Assembly: GCA_011046015.1 (NCBI GenBank)
Contig: DSBO01000120.1
Span: 1-12,691 of the forward strand
Direction: 5' to 3'
Length of the DNA: 12,691 bases
Source: Thioalkalivibrio sp.
GTDB taxonomy: Bacteria > Pseudomonadota > Gammaproteobacteria > SpSt-1174
The notes under the pieces were generated by a model that did not search any database, was not told where the DNA came from, and saw nothing but the letters and a program-made list of their open reading frames with translations. Shown here piece by piece: positions 1-6,242 of the stretch; the first letter of the stretch is position 1, and the number at the start of each line of letters is the position of its first letter. The translations under genes and the position numbers were made by a program.

Positions 1-383
1 AAGTGGCCGAGACACTGGGCGTGAGCGACCTCATCATCGGCCTGACGATCATCGCCATCGGCACCAGCCTGCCGGAACTGGCGGCCAGCCTGGTCAGCGC
101 CCTGAAGAACGAGGCCGACATCGCCATCGGCAACGTGATCGGCTCCAACATGTTCAACATCCTCGGTGTGCTGGCCCTGCCCGGCCTGATCGCCCCCGGC
201 GCCTTCGAGCCGGCCGTGCTCACCCGCGACTACCCGGTGATGCTTGCGCTGACCATCGCACTGCTCGTGATGGCCTACGGCTTCCGTCACCCGGGGCGCA
301 TCAACCGCCTCGAGGGTGGCGTGCTGCTGGCCTGCTTCATCGGCTACCAGGTGCTGCTGTTCCTGAGCGTCAACCCGGGCTGA
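1..383 (+). CDS. yrbG: Calcium/sodium antiporter family protein (YrbG-like), 3' end only
   Basis: This is the C-terminal part (about 126 residues) of an inner-membrane cation/Ca2+ exchanger of the YrbG/CaCA family, which is normally about 320 residues long. The frame is open to the left edge, so the GTG at position 3 is an internal valine codon and not a start. The visible part begins in the second inverted half of the exchanger. It has the alpha-2 repeat motif IAIGTSLPELAASL (about residues 17-30 of the fragment), followed by GNVIGSNMFNILGVLAL; these carry the conserved ion-coordinating Glu and Asn positions. Two or three hydrophobic segments follow, ending in a membrane helix next to the stop. 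In E. coli and many other gammaproteobacteria yrbG lies directly upstream of kdsD, as here, and is often co-transcribed with it. The physiological substrate is not firmly established, so the antiporter role is a family-level call. Confidence 0.9.
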   Translation, partial: VAETLGVSDLIIGLTIIAIGTSLPELAASLVSALKNEADIAIGNVIGSNMFNILGVLALPGLIAPGAFEPAVLTRDYPVMLALTIALLVMAYGFRHPGRINRLEGGVLLACFIGYQVLLFLSVNPG

Positions 384-430
384 CCGCGACATCACATACC
401 CCGCATCCTCTGTAAGGACGACGAGACGAC

Positions 431-1411
431 ATGACCGAAATGCATCCCGACAAACTCAAGACCCTCGCCATCGCGGTACTCGACACCGAGGCCGATGCCG
501 TGCGGGCCCTGCGCGACCGGGTGGACGAGGACTTCGTCGCCGCCTGCCGGCACATGCTCGCCTGCAAGGGCCGCGTCGTGATCACCGGCATGGGCAAGTC
601 CGGTCACATCGGCGACAAGATCGCCGCCACCATGGCCAGCACCGGCACGCCCTCCTTCTTCATGCACCCGGGCGAGGCGAGCCACGGCGACCTGGGCATG
701 ATCACCCCGCAGGACGTGGTCATCGCCCTGTCGAACTCGGGCGAGACCGACGAGATCCTCACCATCGTGCCGCTGATCAAGCGCATCGGCGTGCCGCTGA
801 TCGCCATGACCGGCAACCCCGGCTCCAACCTGGCCCGCGAGGCCGACGTGCACATCGACATCAGCGTGGAGAAGGAGGCCTGCCCACTGGGCCTGGCCCC
901 CACAGCCAGCACCACCGCCACCCTCGCCATGGGTGATGCCCTGGCGGTGGCACTGCTCGAGGCCCGTGGCTTCACGGCCGACGACTTCGCCCGCTCGCAC
1001 CCGGGTGGCCGCCTCGGCCGCCGCCTGCTGCTGCACGTGGGCGACATCATGCACAAGGGCGGGGAGATCCCCACCACCCGCGAGTCGGTCCCGCTGGCCG
1101 AGGCGCTGCTGGAGATCACCCGCAAGGGACTGGGCATGACCACGGTCATCGACGACACCAGCCAGCTCCTCGGTGTCTTCACCGATGGCGACCTGCGCCG
1201 CGTGCTGGACCAGGGCATCGACGTGCACAAGACCACCGTGGGCGAACTCATGACCCGCGATTGTCAAACCGCCCGCGAGTCGATGCTGGCCGTCGAGGCG
1301 CTGCACCTGATGGAAGAGACCCGGATCAACGCCCTGCCCGTGGTCGACGACGGGGGCCGACTGGTCGGCGCCCTCAACATGCACGACCTGCTGCGCGCCG
1401 GCGTGGTCTGA
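431..1411 (+). CDS. kdsD: D-arabinose 5-phosphate isomerase
   Basis: The 326-residue product interconverts D-ribulose 5-phosphate and D-arabinose 5-phosphate in the cytoplasm, the first committed step to Kdo, an essential LPS inner-core sugar. An N-terminal SIS sugar-phosphate isomerase domain (about residues 35-185) has GMGKSG (53-58), HPGEASHGDLGM (79-90) and SNSGE (101-105). Lys56, Glu105, Glu149 and His190 lie where the proposed active-site residues of E. coli KdsD fall. Two CBS domains follow (about 204-262 and 270-326), with the family motif FTDGDLRR and the ending MHDLLRAGVV. Length matches the usual 325-330. The ATG at 431 is preceded by an AAGGA element at 414-418. It lies 47 bp after yrbG and 18 bp before kdsC. 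A gutQ-type paralogue is possible in principle, but linkage to kdsC and lptCAB makes kdsD the natural assignment. Confidence 0.96.
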   Translation: MTEMHPDKLKTLAIAVLDTEADAVRALRDRVDEDFVAACRHMLACKGRVVITGMGKSGHIGDKIAATMASTGTPSFFMHPGEASHGDLGMITPQDVVIALSNSGETDEILTIVPLIKRIGVPLIAMTGNPGSNLAREADVHIDISVEKEACPLGLAPTASTTATLAMGDALAVALLEARGFTADDFARSHPGGRLGRRLLLHVGDIMHKGGEIPTTRESVPLAEALLEITRKGLGMTTVIDDTSQLLGVFTDGDLRRVLDQGIDVHKTTVGELMTRDCQTARESMLAVEALHLMEETRINALPVVDDGGRLVGALNMHDLLRAGVV

Positions 1412-1429
1412 ACCGGGAGCAGGAACGAC

Positions 1430-1954
1430 ATGCAGGACATCATCGAGAAGGCCCGCCAGATCCGGCTCGTGATCTTCGACGTGGACGGCGTGCTAACCGA
1501 CGGCAGCCTGTTCATCGGCGACGACGGCCAGGAATACAAGGCCTTCAACTCCAAGGACGGGCACGGCCTGCGCATGCTGCAGGACTCCGGCGTCGAGGTC
1601 GGCATCCTGACGGGGCGCAAGTCCAACGTCGTCAAGCTGCGCATGCGGGACCTGGGCATCGAACGCGTGCTGCAGGGCCATCGCGAGAAGCTGCCGGCCT
1701 TCGAGCTCCTGCGCGAACAGACCGGACTCTCGCCTGAACAGATCGCCTACGTGGGCGACGACATCGTGGATCTGCCGGTCATGATGCGCGTGGGGCTGGC
1801 CATCGCCGTGGGCGACGCCCACCACCTGCTCCAGCGCCACGCCCACTGGACGACCGCCAGACCGGGTGGGCGGGGCGCCGCGCGCGAGGTCTGCGAGCTG
1901 ATCATGGAAGCCCAGGGCACGCTGGACGCGGCCCTCGACCGCTACCTGCAATGA
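1430..1954 (+). CDS. kdsC: 3-deoxy-D-manno-octulosonate-8-phosphate phosphatase
   Basis: The 174-residue product dephosphorylates Kdo-8-phosphate to Kdo in the cytoplasm, two steps after KdsD in the same pathway. It is a small cap-less HAD phosphatase that forms tetramers in characterised homologues. Motif I is DVDGVLTDG at residues 17-25 (nucleophile Asp17, acid/base Asp19), motif II is TGR at 61-63, motif III is Lys87 in HREK, and motif IV is GDD at 109-111 with Asp114. The C-terminal segment with ARPGGRGAAREVCELI (143-158) is typical of KdsC and helps complete the neighbouring subunit's active site. The start is supported by GGAG at 1416-1419 and AGGA at 1421-1424. The stop overlaps the lptC start as ATGA, which suggests translational coupling. 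Length is slightly shorter than the 188-residue E. coli protein, at the N-terminus. Confidence 0.95.
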   Translation: MQDIIEKARQIRLVIFDVDGVLTDGSLFIGDDGQEYKAFNSKDGHGLRMLQDSGVEVGILTGRKSNVVKLRMRDLGIERVLQGHREKLPAFELLREQTGLSPEQIAYVGDDIVDLPVMMRVGLAIAVGDAHHLLQRHAHWTTARPGGRGAAREVCELIMEAQGTLDAALDRYLQ

Positions 1955-2511
1955 TCATGCGCCGCGCCACGCTCATCCTGCTGCTGGCCCTGGTTGCCAT
2001 GAGCCACTGGTGGATCCAGCGACAGCTCGACGAGCACCCGGAGATTGCACAGGTACTCTATCCCGAGGCCCGGGAGGGGCGGGCGCGCGACGCGGACATT
2101 CGCATCACCCTCAAGGACGACGAGGCAGACTATCCGCTGGATCGTGATGACAAGGCGCGCCTGCTGAGCGACGGCCACAGCGAACTGATCGCCCCGGTGA
2201 TCCATATGCACGAAGCCAACCTCCCCCCCCTGAGGATAGAATCCGAGACCGGCTGGATCACGCAGGGTCGTGACGAAGTACGCCTGCTGGGCCACGTCAC
2301 GATCGACCGACCGGCCACCCATCCCGACGGTCCCCTGCGCCTGGTGACGAGTGACCTCACGGTGTTTCCCCAGGCCCGGCGCGCCGAGACCGCCGCCCAT
2401 GCGATTGCAACCGCCCCGGGATACAGGATAGAAGGGGTGGGCATGCGCATGGACCTCAACGAACAGACCCTACTGCTGCTTTCGGAGGTAAAAGGCCGCT
2501 ATGAACCCTAG
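1951..2511 (+). CDS. lptC: LPS export system protein LptC
   Basis: The 186-residue bitopic inner-membrane protein links the LptB2FG ATP-driven extractor to the periplasmic LptA bridge and passes LPS on. One N-terminal transmembrane anchor (about residues 6-22) is followed by a periplasmic beta-jellyroll/OstA-like domain, about residues 45-186. The conserved blocks ESETGWI (98-104), VRLLGHVTI (110-118) and GMRMDLNEQTLLLLSEVKG (164-182) with the ending YEP are characteristic. Length matches E. coli LptC (191). The ATG at 1951 overlaps the kdsC stop by 4 nt; an in-frame ATG at 1957 would remove only two residues. The 3' end overlaps lptA by 11 nt. A run of eight C (2223-2230, codons 91-93) sits within the gene and the frame is intact across it. 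The sequence is poorly conserved in the family, so the call rests on motifs plus position between kdsC and lptA. Confidence 0.92.
   Translation: MIMRRATLILLLALVAMSHWWIQRQLDEHPEIAQVLYPEAREGRARDADIRITLKDDEADYPLDRDDKARLLSDGHSELIAPVIHMHEANLPPLRIESETGWITQGRDEVRLLGHVTIDRPATHPDGPLRLVTSDLTVFPQARRAETAAHAIATAPGYRIEGVGMRMDLNEQTLLLLSEVKGRYEP
2484..2488 (+). promoter_or_regulatory. Ribosome binding site of lptA inside lptC
   Basis: GGAGG lies 12 nt before the lptA ATG at 2501, entirely within the last codons of lptC. Translation of lptC must run through this site, so the two genes are probably translated in step. It also fixes the lptA start, because the signal peptide begins at this ATG. Confidence 0.75.
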
Positions 2512-3025
2512 TCGCCGCCCGGCCCTTGCCGGGGCACTCGCCCTGGGTCTGCTGCTCTTCGCCGGCATGGCGCAGGCACGCACCGACGATACCCGACAGC
2601 CGGTCCACATCGAGGCCGACCGTGCGGAGCTGGATGAACGCACGGGCACCAGCCGCTACCGGGGCCACGTGCGCATTACCCAGGGCACCATGCGCATCAC
2701 GGCCGACCACGTGGAGGTCATCGCTCAGGACAGGTCCTTGCAGACAGTCATCGCGCAAGGTGAACGCGCCACCTTCGACCAGACGATGGACGATGGTCGC
2801 GACGTTCACGCCGAGGCGCTCAAGATGACCTATGACGCCCGTAGTCGCACCATCCTGCTCGAAGGGGATGCCTACTTCATGCAAGGCGGCAACCGGCTCA
2901 GCGGCGCCCGCATCGAGTACGACCTGAACACCGAGCAGATCGTCGCGGACTCCGAGAGTCAGAAGGGCCGCGTCGAGATCATCTACCAGCCGGAAGACGA
3001 GCCTGCGGCGGAGCCGGAGCCATGA
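2501..3025 (+). CDS. lptA: Periplasmic LPS-binding bridge protein LptA
   Basis: The 174-residue product oligomerises into the periplasmic beta-jellyroll bridge that carries LPS from LptC to LptD at the outer membrane. It has a Sec signal peptide: basic MNPSRR, a hydrophobic core (about residues 8-22) and a likely cleavage after AQA at residue 26. The mature OstA/LptA domain begins QPVHIEADRAELDE (33-46) and includes GTSRYRGHVRIT (49-60), MRITADHVEV (64-73), ERATFDQ (88-94) and EGDAYFMQGGNRLSGARI (121-138). The last ten residues are Glu/Pro/Ala rich (EDEPAAEPEP), an acidic tail beyond the folded domain. The start has a strong SD at 2484-2488 inside lptC. The stop overlaps lptB as ATGA. Length is close to the 185 residues of E. 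coli LptA. Confidence 0.95.
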   Translation: MNPSRRPALAGALALGLLLFAGMAQARTDDTRQPVHIEADRAELDERTGTSRYRGHVRITQGTMRITADHVEVIAQDRSLQTVIAQGERATFDQTMDDGRDVHAEALKMTYDARSRTILLEGDAYFMQGGNRLSGARIEYDLNTEQIVADSESQKGRVEIIYQPEDEPAAEPEP

Positions 3026-3747
3026 GCAAGCTGGGCGCGCGCGACCTGAAAAAGAACTATCGCGGCCGGGTGATCCTCGACGGCGTCTCCTTTCACCTGG
3101 AGAGCGGTGAGGTGGTGGGGCTGCTCGGTCCGAACGGGGCAGGCAAGACCACCTCCTTCTACATGGTGGTCGGACTCGTACCCGTCGATGACGGCTGCAT
3201 CTATATCGACGACCAGGACATCACCGACCTGCCGATGCATGGCCGTGCGCGGCTGGGCGTCGGCTATCTGCCGCAGGAAGCCTCGGTGTTCCGCACGCTC
3301 ACGGTGGCCCAGAACATCATGGCCGTGCTGGAGACACGCAAGGGCCTGTCCCGGCAGGACCGGGAAGACAAGCTCAACGGGCTGCTGTACGAACTGCAGA
3401 TCAGCCACCTGCGTGACAGCCAGGGCCTCAGCCTCTCCGGGGGCGAGCGCCGCCGGGTGGAGATCGGACGGGCGTTGGCCATGGAACCGGCCTTCATCCT
3501 GCTCGACGAACCCTTCGCCGGGGTGGACCCGATCTCCGTGCTCGACATCCAGCGCATCGTCACCCACCTGACCGACCGCAACATCGGCGTGCTGATCACG
3601 GACCACAACGTGCGCGAGACGCTGGGCATCTGTGACCGCGCCTACATCCTCAGCAACGGCCGGATCATCGCCGACGGCAGCCCGGACGCCGTCCTGCAGG
3701 ACCCGGAGGTGCGCAAGGTCTACCTCGGCGAACATTTCCGGCTCTAG
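3022..3747 (+). CDS. lptB: LPS export ABC transporter ATP-binding protein LptB
   Basis: The 241-residue ATPase forms a homodimer under LptF/LptG and drives extraction of LPS from the inner membrane. All nucleotide-binding motifs are present: Walker A GPNGAGKT at 36-43 (Lys42), Q-loop Gln85 in YLPQEAS, signature LSGGE at 138-142, Walker B ILLDE at 159-163 (catalytic Glu163), D-loop GVDP and switch His195 in TDHNV. The length and the positions of Lys42, Glu163 and His195 equal those of E. coli LptB, and the VYLGEHF ending is typical. The ATG overlaps the lptA stop by 4 nt. lptF and lptG are not in the window; they are usually encoded elsewhere. The last gene of the LPS block, it is followed by the 144-bp gap before rpoN. 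Confidence 0.98.
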   Translation: MSKLGARDLKKNYRGRVILDGVSFHLESGEVVGLLGPNGAGKTTSFYMVVGLVPVDDGCIYIDDQDITDLPMHGRARLGVGYLPQEASVFRTLTVAQNIMAVLETRKGLSRQDREDKLNGLLYELQISHLRDSQGLSLSGGERRRVEIGRALAMEPAFILLDEPFAGVDPISVLDIQRIVTHLTDRNIGVLITDHNVRETLGICDRAYILSNGRIIADGSPDAVLQDPEVRKVYLGEHFRL

Positions 3748-3759
3748 CCCGGCCTGCCC

Positions 3760-3765
3760 TATAAT
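3760..3765 (+). promoter_or_regulatory. Possible sigma-70 -10 element upstream of rpoN
   Basis: A perfect TATAAT occurs 13 nt after the lptB stop, in a genome where AT-rich hexamers are rare. No good -35 is seen at 16-18 bp spacing; the nearest candidate, TTTCCG at 3735-3740 in the lptB 3' end, is weak and 19 bp away. If used, transcription would start near 3772 and give a leader of about 120 nt for rpoN. It may provide basal expression of the rpoN-hpf-PTS block apart from read-through out of lptB. Confidence 0.4.
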
Positions 3766-3814
3766 CACGCCTGGAATGACCAGCACACGCACGCACAGCC
3801 AGGGCCCTGCCGGA

Positions 3815-3831
3815 TTGGAACAACTCCTGCA
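3815..3831 (+). promoter_or_regulatory. Sigma-54-like -24/-12 element upstream of rpoN
   Basis: TTGGAACA, four bases, then CTGCA matches the sigma-54 consensus YTGGCACG-N4-TTGCW at 10 of 13 defined positions. The near-invariant GG (3817-3818) and GC (3829-3830) dinucleotides are at the canonical 10-nt separation. The predicted start is near 3842, 50 nt before the rpoN ATG. Sigma-54 autoregulation of rpoN is known in some proteobacteria. No enhancer-binding site was identified, and one match of this strength can arise by chance, so the call is tentative. Confidence 0.4.
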
Positions 3832-3891
3832 TACCCCGACGATTTGCAGTAGAATCCGCGCCAGTACCCCAGCCGACAGACACCTTCCCTG

Positions 3892-5397
3892 ATGTTGAAA
3901 CCCTCGGTCCAGCTCCGTCTTGGTCAACAACTGACCATGACCCCCCAGCTACAGCAGGCCATCCGCCTGCTGCAGCTCTCCACGCTGGAACTCCAGGCCC
4001 AGATCCAGGAGACCCTGGAGCAGAACCCCATGCTCGAGGCCGCCGAGGAGGGTGCCGATGAGGCATACGACGAGGAGGGGTACGAGACGTCCACCGCCGA
4101 AGCCGAGCCCGCCGCCGCGGACGAGTCCCGAGACGCCCAGACCGAGACGAGCGAGCCGGACTACGAGCGTGATGCGCAGGGCGAGGAGAACATCCCCGAA
4201 GACCTGCCGGTCGACACCCAGTGGGATGACATCTACGACATCCCCGCCCCGCACACCGGCATGCCCGAGGATGACGGCCGCGATATCTTCGAGAACCAGA
4301 GCGGCGGCGAGGAGACCCTGCAGGAGCACCTGCACTGGCAGCTCGACCTCACACCCATGAGCGACGTGGACCGCGCCATCGCCGCGGCCATCGTCGACGC
4401 CATCGGCGAGGACGGCTATCTGGCCGAGCCGATCGAGGCCATCCATGCCAGCCTGGCGGACGATCTCGAGGTGGAACTCGACGAGGTGATGGCCGTGCTG
4501 CACCTGATCCAGCAGCTCGACCCGCAGGGCTGTGGCGCCGCCGATCTGCGCGACTGCCTCGGCATCCAGCTGGACCACCTGCCGGCCGACACCCCCTGGC
4601 TGGCCGAGGCGAGGCTGCTGGTGCGCGATTTCCTCGATCTTCTGGGCAATCGCGACTACAAACAGATCATGCGCAAGATGAAACTCGACGAGGAGCAGCT
4701 GCAGCAGGTGATTGGCCTGATCCAGACGCTCAATCCCCGTCCGGGCGAGGTCATCGCCGCCTCGCGGACCGAGTACATCGTCCCGGACGTGTTCGTGCGC
4801 AAGCACCGCGGCAGCTGGCAAGTGGAGCTCAACCCGGACATCGCGCCGAGGTTGCGCATCAACCAGCTCTATGCGAGCCTGATCAAGCGGGCCGACCAGA
4901 GCGCCGACAATACCTATCTCAAGGAAAACCTGCAGGAAGCGCGCTGGTTCATCAAGAGCCTGCAAAGCCGCAACGAGACCCTGCTGCGGGTGGCCACCGC
5001 GATCGTCGAGCGCCAGCGCGGGTTTCTCGAGTATGGTGAGGAAGCCATGAAGCCGCTGGTACTGCGCGACATCGCCGAACAGCTCGACATGCACGAATCG
5101 ACCATTTCGCGGGTTACCACGCAGAAATACATGCACACGCCGCGCGGGGTCTACGAATTCAAGTATTTCTTCTCCAGCCACGTGGCAACGGCCGACGGCG
5201 GCGAATGCTCTGCCACCGCCATCCGGGCCATGATTCGCAAGCTCATCGAGGAAGAAAACACGGCCAAGCCGCTCAGCGACAGCAAGATCGCCGCCACCCT
5301 GGTGGAACGCGGTATCAATGTTGCGCGGCGCACCGTCGCGAAGTACCGGGAGGCCATGACAATTCCGCCGAGCAACGAGCGGAAACGCCTGTCCTGA
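3892..5397 (+). CDS. rpoN: RNA polymerase sigma-54 factor
   Basis: The 501-residue sigma factor directs RNA polymerase to -24/-12 promoters and needs AAA+ enhancer-binding proteins to open them; it typically controls nitrogen use, motility and other functions. Region I (residues 1-50) is the glutamine/leucine-rich activator-interaction segment (GQQLTMTPQLQQAIRLLQLS), ending in LEQNPML. Region II (about 51-140) is a very acidic, low-complexity linker. Region III holds the core-binding domain (about 140-330), with DPQGCGA at 210-216 and TLNPRPG at 279-285. The HTH lies at about 389-410, and the RpoN box ARRTVAKYRE at 478-487 recognises the -24 element. Length is normal (E. coli 477); the excess is in region II. 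No Shine-Dalgarno is visible before the ATG (upstream is ACCTTCCCTG), but the N-terminus aligns with the family start. It lies 30 bp upstream of hpf. Confidence 0.98.
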   Translation: MLKPSVQLRLGQQLTMTPQLQQAIRLLQLSTLELQAQIQETLEQNPMLEAAEEGADEAYDEEGYETSTAEAEPAAADESRDAQTETSEPDYERDAQGEENIPEDLPVDTQWDDIYDIPAPHTGMPEDDGRDIFENQSGGEETLQEHLHWQLDLTPMSDVDRAIAAAIVDAIGEDGYLAEPIEAIHASLADDLEVELDEVMAVLHLIQQLDPQGCGAADLRDCLGIQLDHLPADTPWLAEARLLVRDFLDLLGNRDYKQIMRKMKLDEEQLQQVIGLIQTLNPRPGEVIAASRTEYIVPDVFVRKHRGSWQVELNPDIAPRLRINQLYASLIKRADQSADNTYLKENLQEARWFIKSLQSRNETLLRVATAIVERQRGFLEYGEEAMKPLVLRDIAEQLDMHESTISRVTTQKYMHTPRGVYEFKYFFSSHVATADGGECSATAIRAMIRKLIEEENTAKPLSDSKIAATLVERGINVARRTVAKYREAMTIPPSNERKRLS

Positions 5398-5427
5398 ACC
5401 TTAAACGAAGAAACGGAGCCCTGAACC

Positions 5428-5751
5428 ATGCAACTGCATCTGACCGGACATCACGTCGACATCACCGATCCGCTGCGCAATTATGTCAATGAAAAGATCG
5501 AGCGGCTGGAGCGCCACTTCGACAACGTGATCGACGTGCACGTCATCCTGGAAGTCGAGAAGCTGAGGCACACGGCCGAAGGCAACCTGCTGCTTTCAGG
5601 CACCCGGATCCACGCCGAGGCCGTCGAAGACGACATGTACGCCGCCATCGATGCGCTGATCGACAAGCTGGACCGCCAGGTGGTCAAGCACAAGGAGAAA
5701 GTGACCGACCATCATCGCAGCGAAGGCTCCATCAAGACGCAAGCCGAGTGA
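5428..5751 (+). CDS. hpf: Ribosome hibernation promoting factor, short HPF/YhbH type
   Basis: The 107-residue protein binds the 30S decoding region and promotes inactive 70S/100S ribosomes in stationary phase or starvation. It begins MQLHLTGHHVDIT, continues with LRNYVNEKIERLERHF (16-31) and has DDMYAAIDALIDKLDRQ (68-84) and the lysine-rich VVKHKEKV (85-92), closely resembling the 95-residue E. coli HPF. The basic helix segments would line the rRNA channel. It lacks the extra C-terminal dimerisation domain of long HPF, so 100S formation would need RMF or another factor. A short polar tail follows residue 95. The ATG has GGAG at 5415-5418, nine nt upstream. The gene sits 30 bp after rpoN and 18 bp before ptsN, an arrangement conserved in gammaproteobacteria. 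Confidence 0.96.
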   Translation: MQLHLTGHHVDITDPLRNYVNEKIERLERHFDNVIDVHVILEVEKLRHTAEGNLLLSGTRIHAEAVEDDMYAAIDALIDKLDRQVVKHKEKVTDHHRSEGSIKTQAE

Positions 5752-5769
5752 GGTTGCAACATTACGCTC

Positions 5770-6237
5770 ATGAATATCGAGGATCTTCTCAGTCCCGAAC
5801 GCGTGCAGTGTCATACCGCGTCGACCAGCAAGAAACGCGCGCTGGAGAAACTCAGCGACCTGCTTGCCACCGGCGCGGACGGACTCACGGCCAGTGAGAT
5901 CTTTGATAGCCTGCTGAGCCGTGAGCGGCTCGGCAGCACCGGCCTGGGGCATGGCGTCGCCATCCCCCATGGCCGCAGTCCTGGCACGACGCAGGCCGTC
6001 GCCGCCATGGTGACGCTGGACGAGGGCGTGGATTACGATGCCCCCGACCACAAGCCAGTGGATATCCTGTTTGCACTGGTGGTCCCGGAAGGCAGTACTG
6101 ACGAACACCTGCAGACCCTGGCCCAGCTCGCGCAGATGTTCAGCGACGAGCAGATGACCGGCGACATCCGCGATTGCCGTGACGCACGCTCCCTGCTGTC
6201 GCTGATCGGCAAGTGGGAAGCGCGCCAGGCGGCCTGA
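5770..6237 (+). CDS. ptsN: PTS IIA-like nitrogen regulatory protein EIIA-Ntr
   Basis: The 155-residue cytoplasmic phosphocarrier is the output of the nitrogen PTS; in other bacteria its phosphorylation state adjusts K+ transport, sensor kinases and carbon/nitrogen balance. It is a single PTS EIIA type-2 (fructose/mannitol-like) domain across nearly the whole length. The phospho-acceptor is His67 in the conserved GVAIPHGR (62-69), preceded by SRERLGSTGLGHG. The N-terminus MNIEDLLSPERV is the standard family start. Length fits E. coli PtsN (163). No strong SD is seen in the 18-nt gap after hpf, suggesting dependence on upstream translation. hprK starts 5 nt after its stop. The likely donors HPr and EI are encoded downstream in the same run. 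Confidence 0.96.
   Translation: MNIEDLLSPERVQCHTASTSKKRALEKLSDLLATGADGLTASEIFDSLLSRERLGSTGLGHGVAIPHGRSPGTTQAVAAMVTLDEGVDYDAPDHKPVDILFALVVPEGSTDEHLQTLAQLAQMFSDEQMTGDIRDCRDARSLLSLIGKWEARQAA
6227..6232 (+). promoter_or_regulatory. Ribosome binding site deciding the hprK start
   Basis: AGGCGG within the last codons of ptsN lies 10 nt before the ATG at 6243. It supports that ATG over the upstream in-frame GTG at 6213, which would add ten residues without family resemblance and overlap ptsN by 25 nt. Confidence 0.55.
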
Positions 6238-6242
6238 TTCGC

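Noticed and set aside
3..383. Reading the first gene as complete from GTG at position 3
   Set aside because: The product would lack the entire first half of the exchanger; the frame is open to the window edge, so the gene is truncated by the window.
392..1384. Minus-strand open frame (330 codons) opposite kdsD
   Set aside because: His/Gly/Ala-rich without domain structure; mirrors kdsD almost exactly.
1261..1737. Plus-strand frame crossing the end of kdsD and much of kdsC
   Set aside because: Arg/Pro/Gly-rich shift-frame product overlapping two real genes.
3796..3812. GGGCCC-centred palindrome in the lptB-rpoN gap as a terminator
   Set aside because: No loop and no T-tract; simple restriction-site-like palindrome in GC-rich DNA.
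3850..3855. TAGAAT as a second -10 element upstream of rpoN
   Set aside because: No -35 at proper spacing and no extended -10; only a hexamer match.
3949..5181. Long minus-strand open frame (410 codons) opposite rpoN
   Set aside because: Product is a low-complexity, Leu/Val/Gly/His-rich translation opposite a fully conserved sigma-54 gene; such shadows are expected from GC-rich codon use.
6213..6242. Upstream GTG start for hprK
   Set aside because: Adds ten residues not typical of HprK and overlaps ptsN; the ATG at 6243 has an SD and the family N-terminus.
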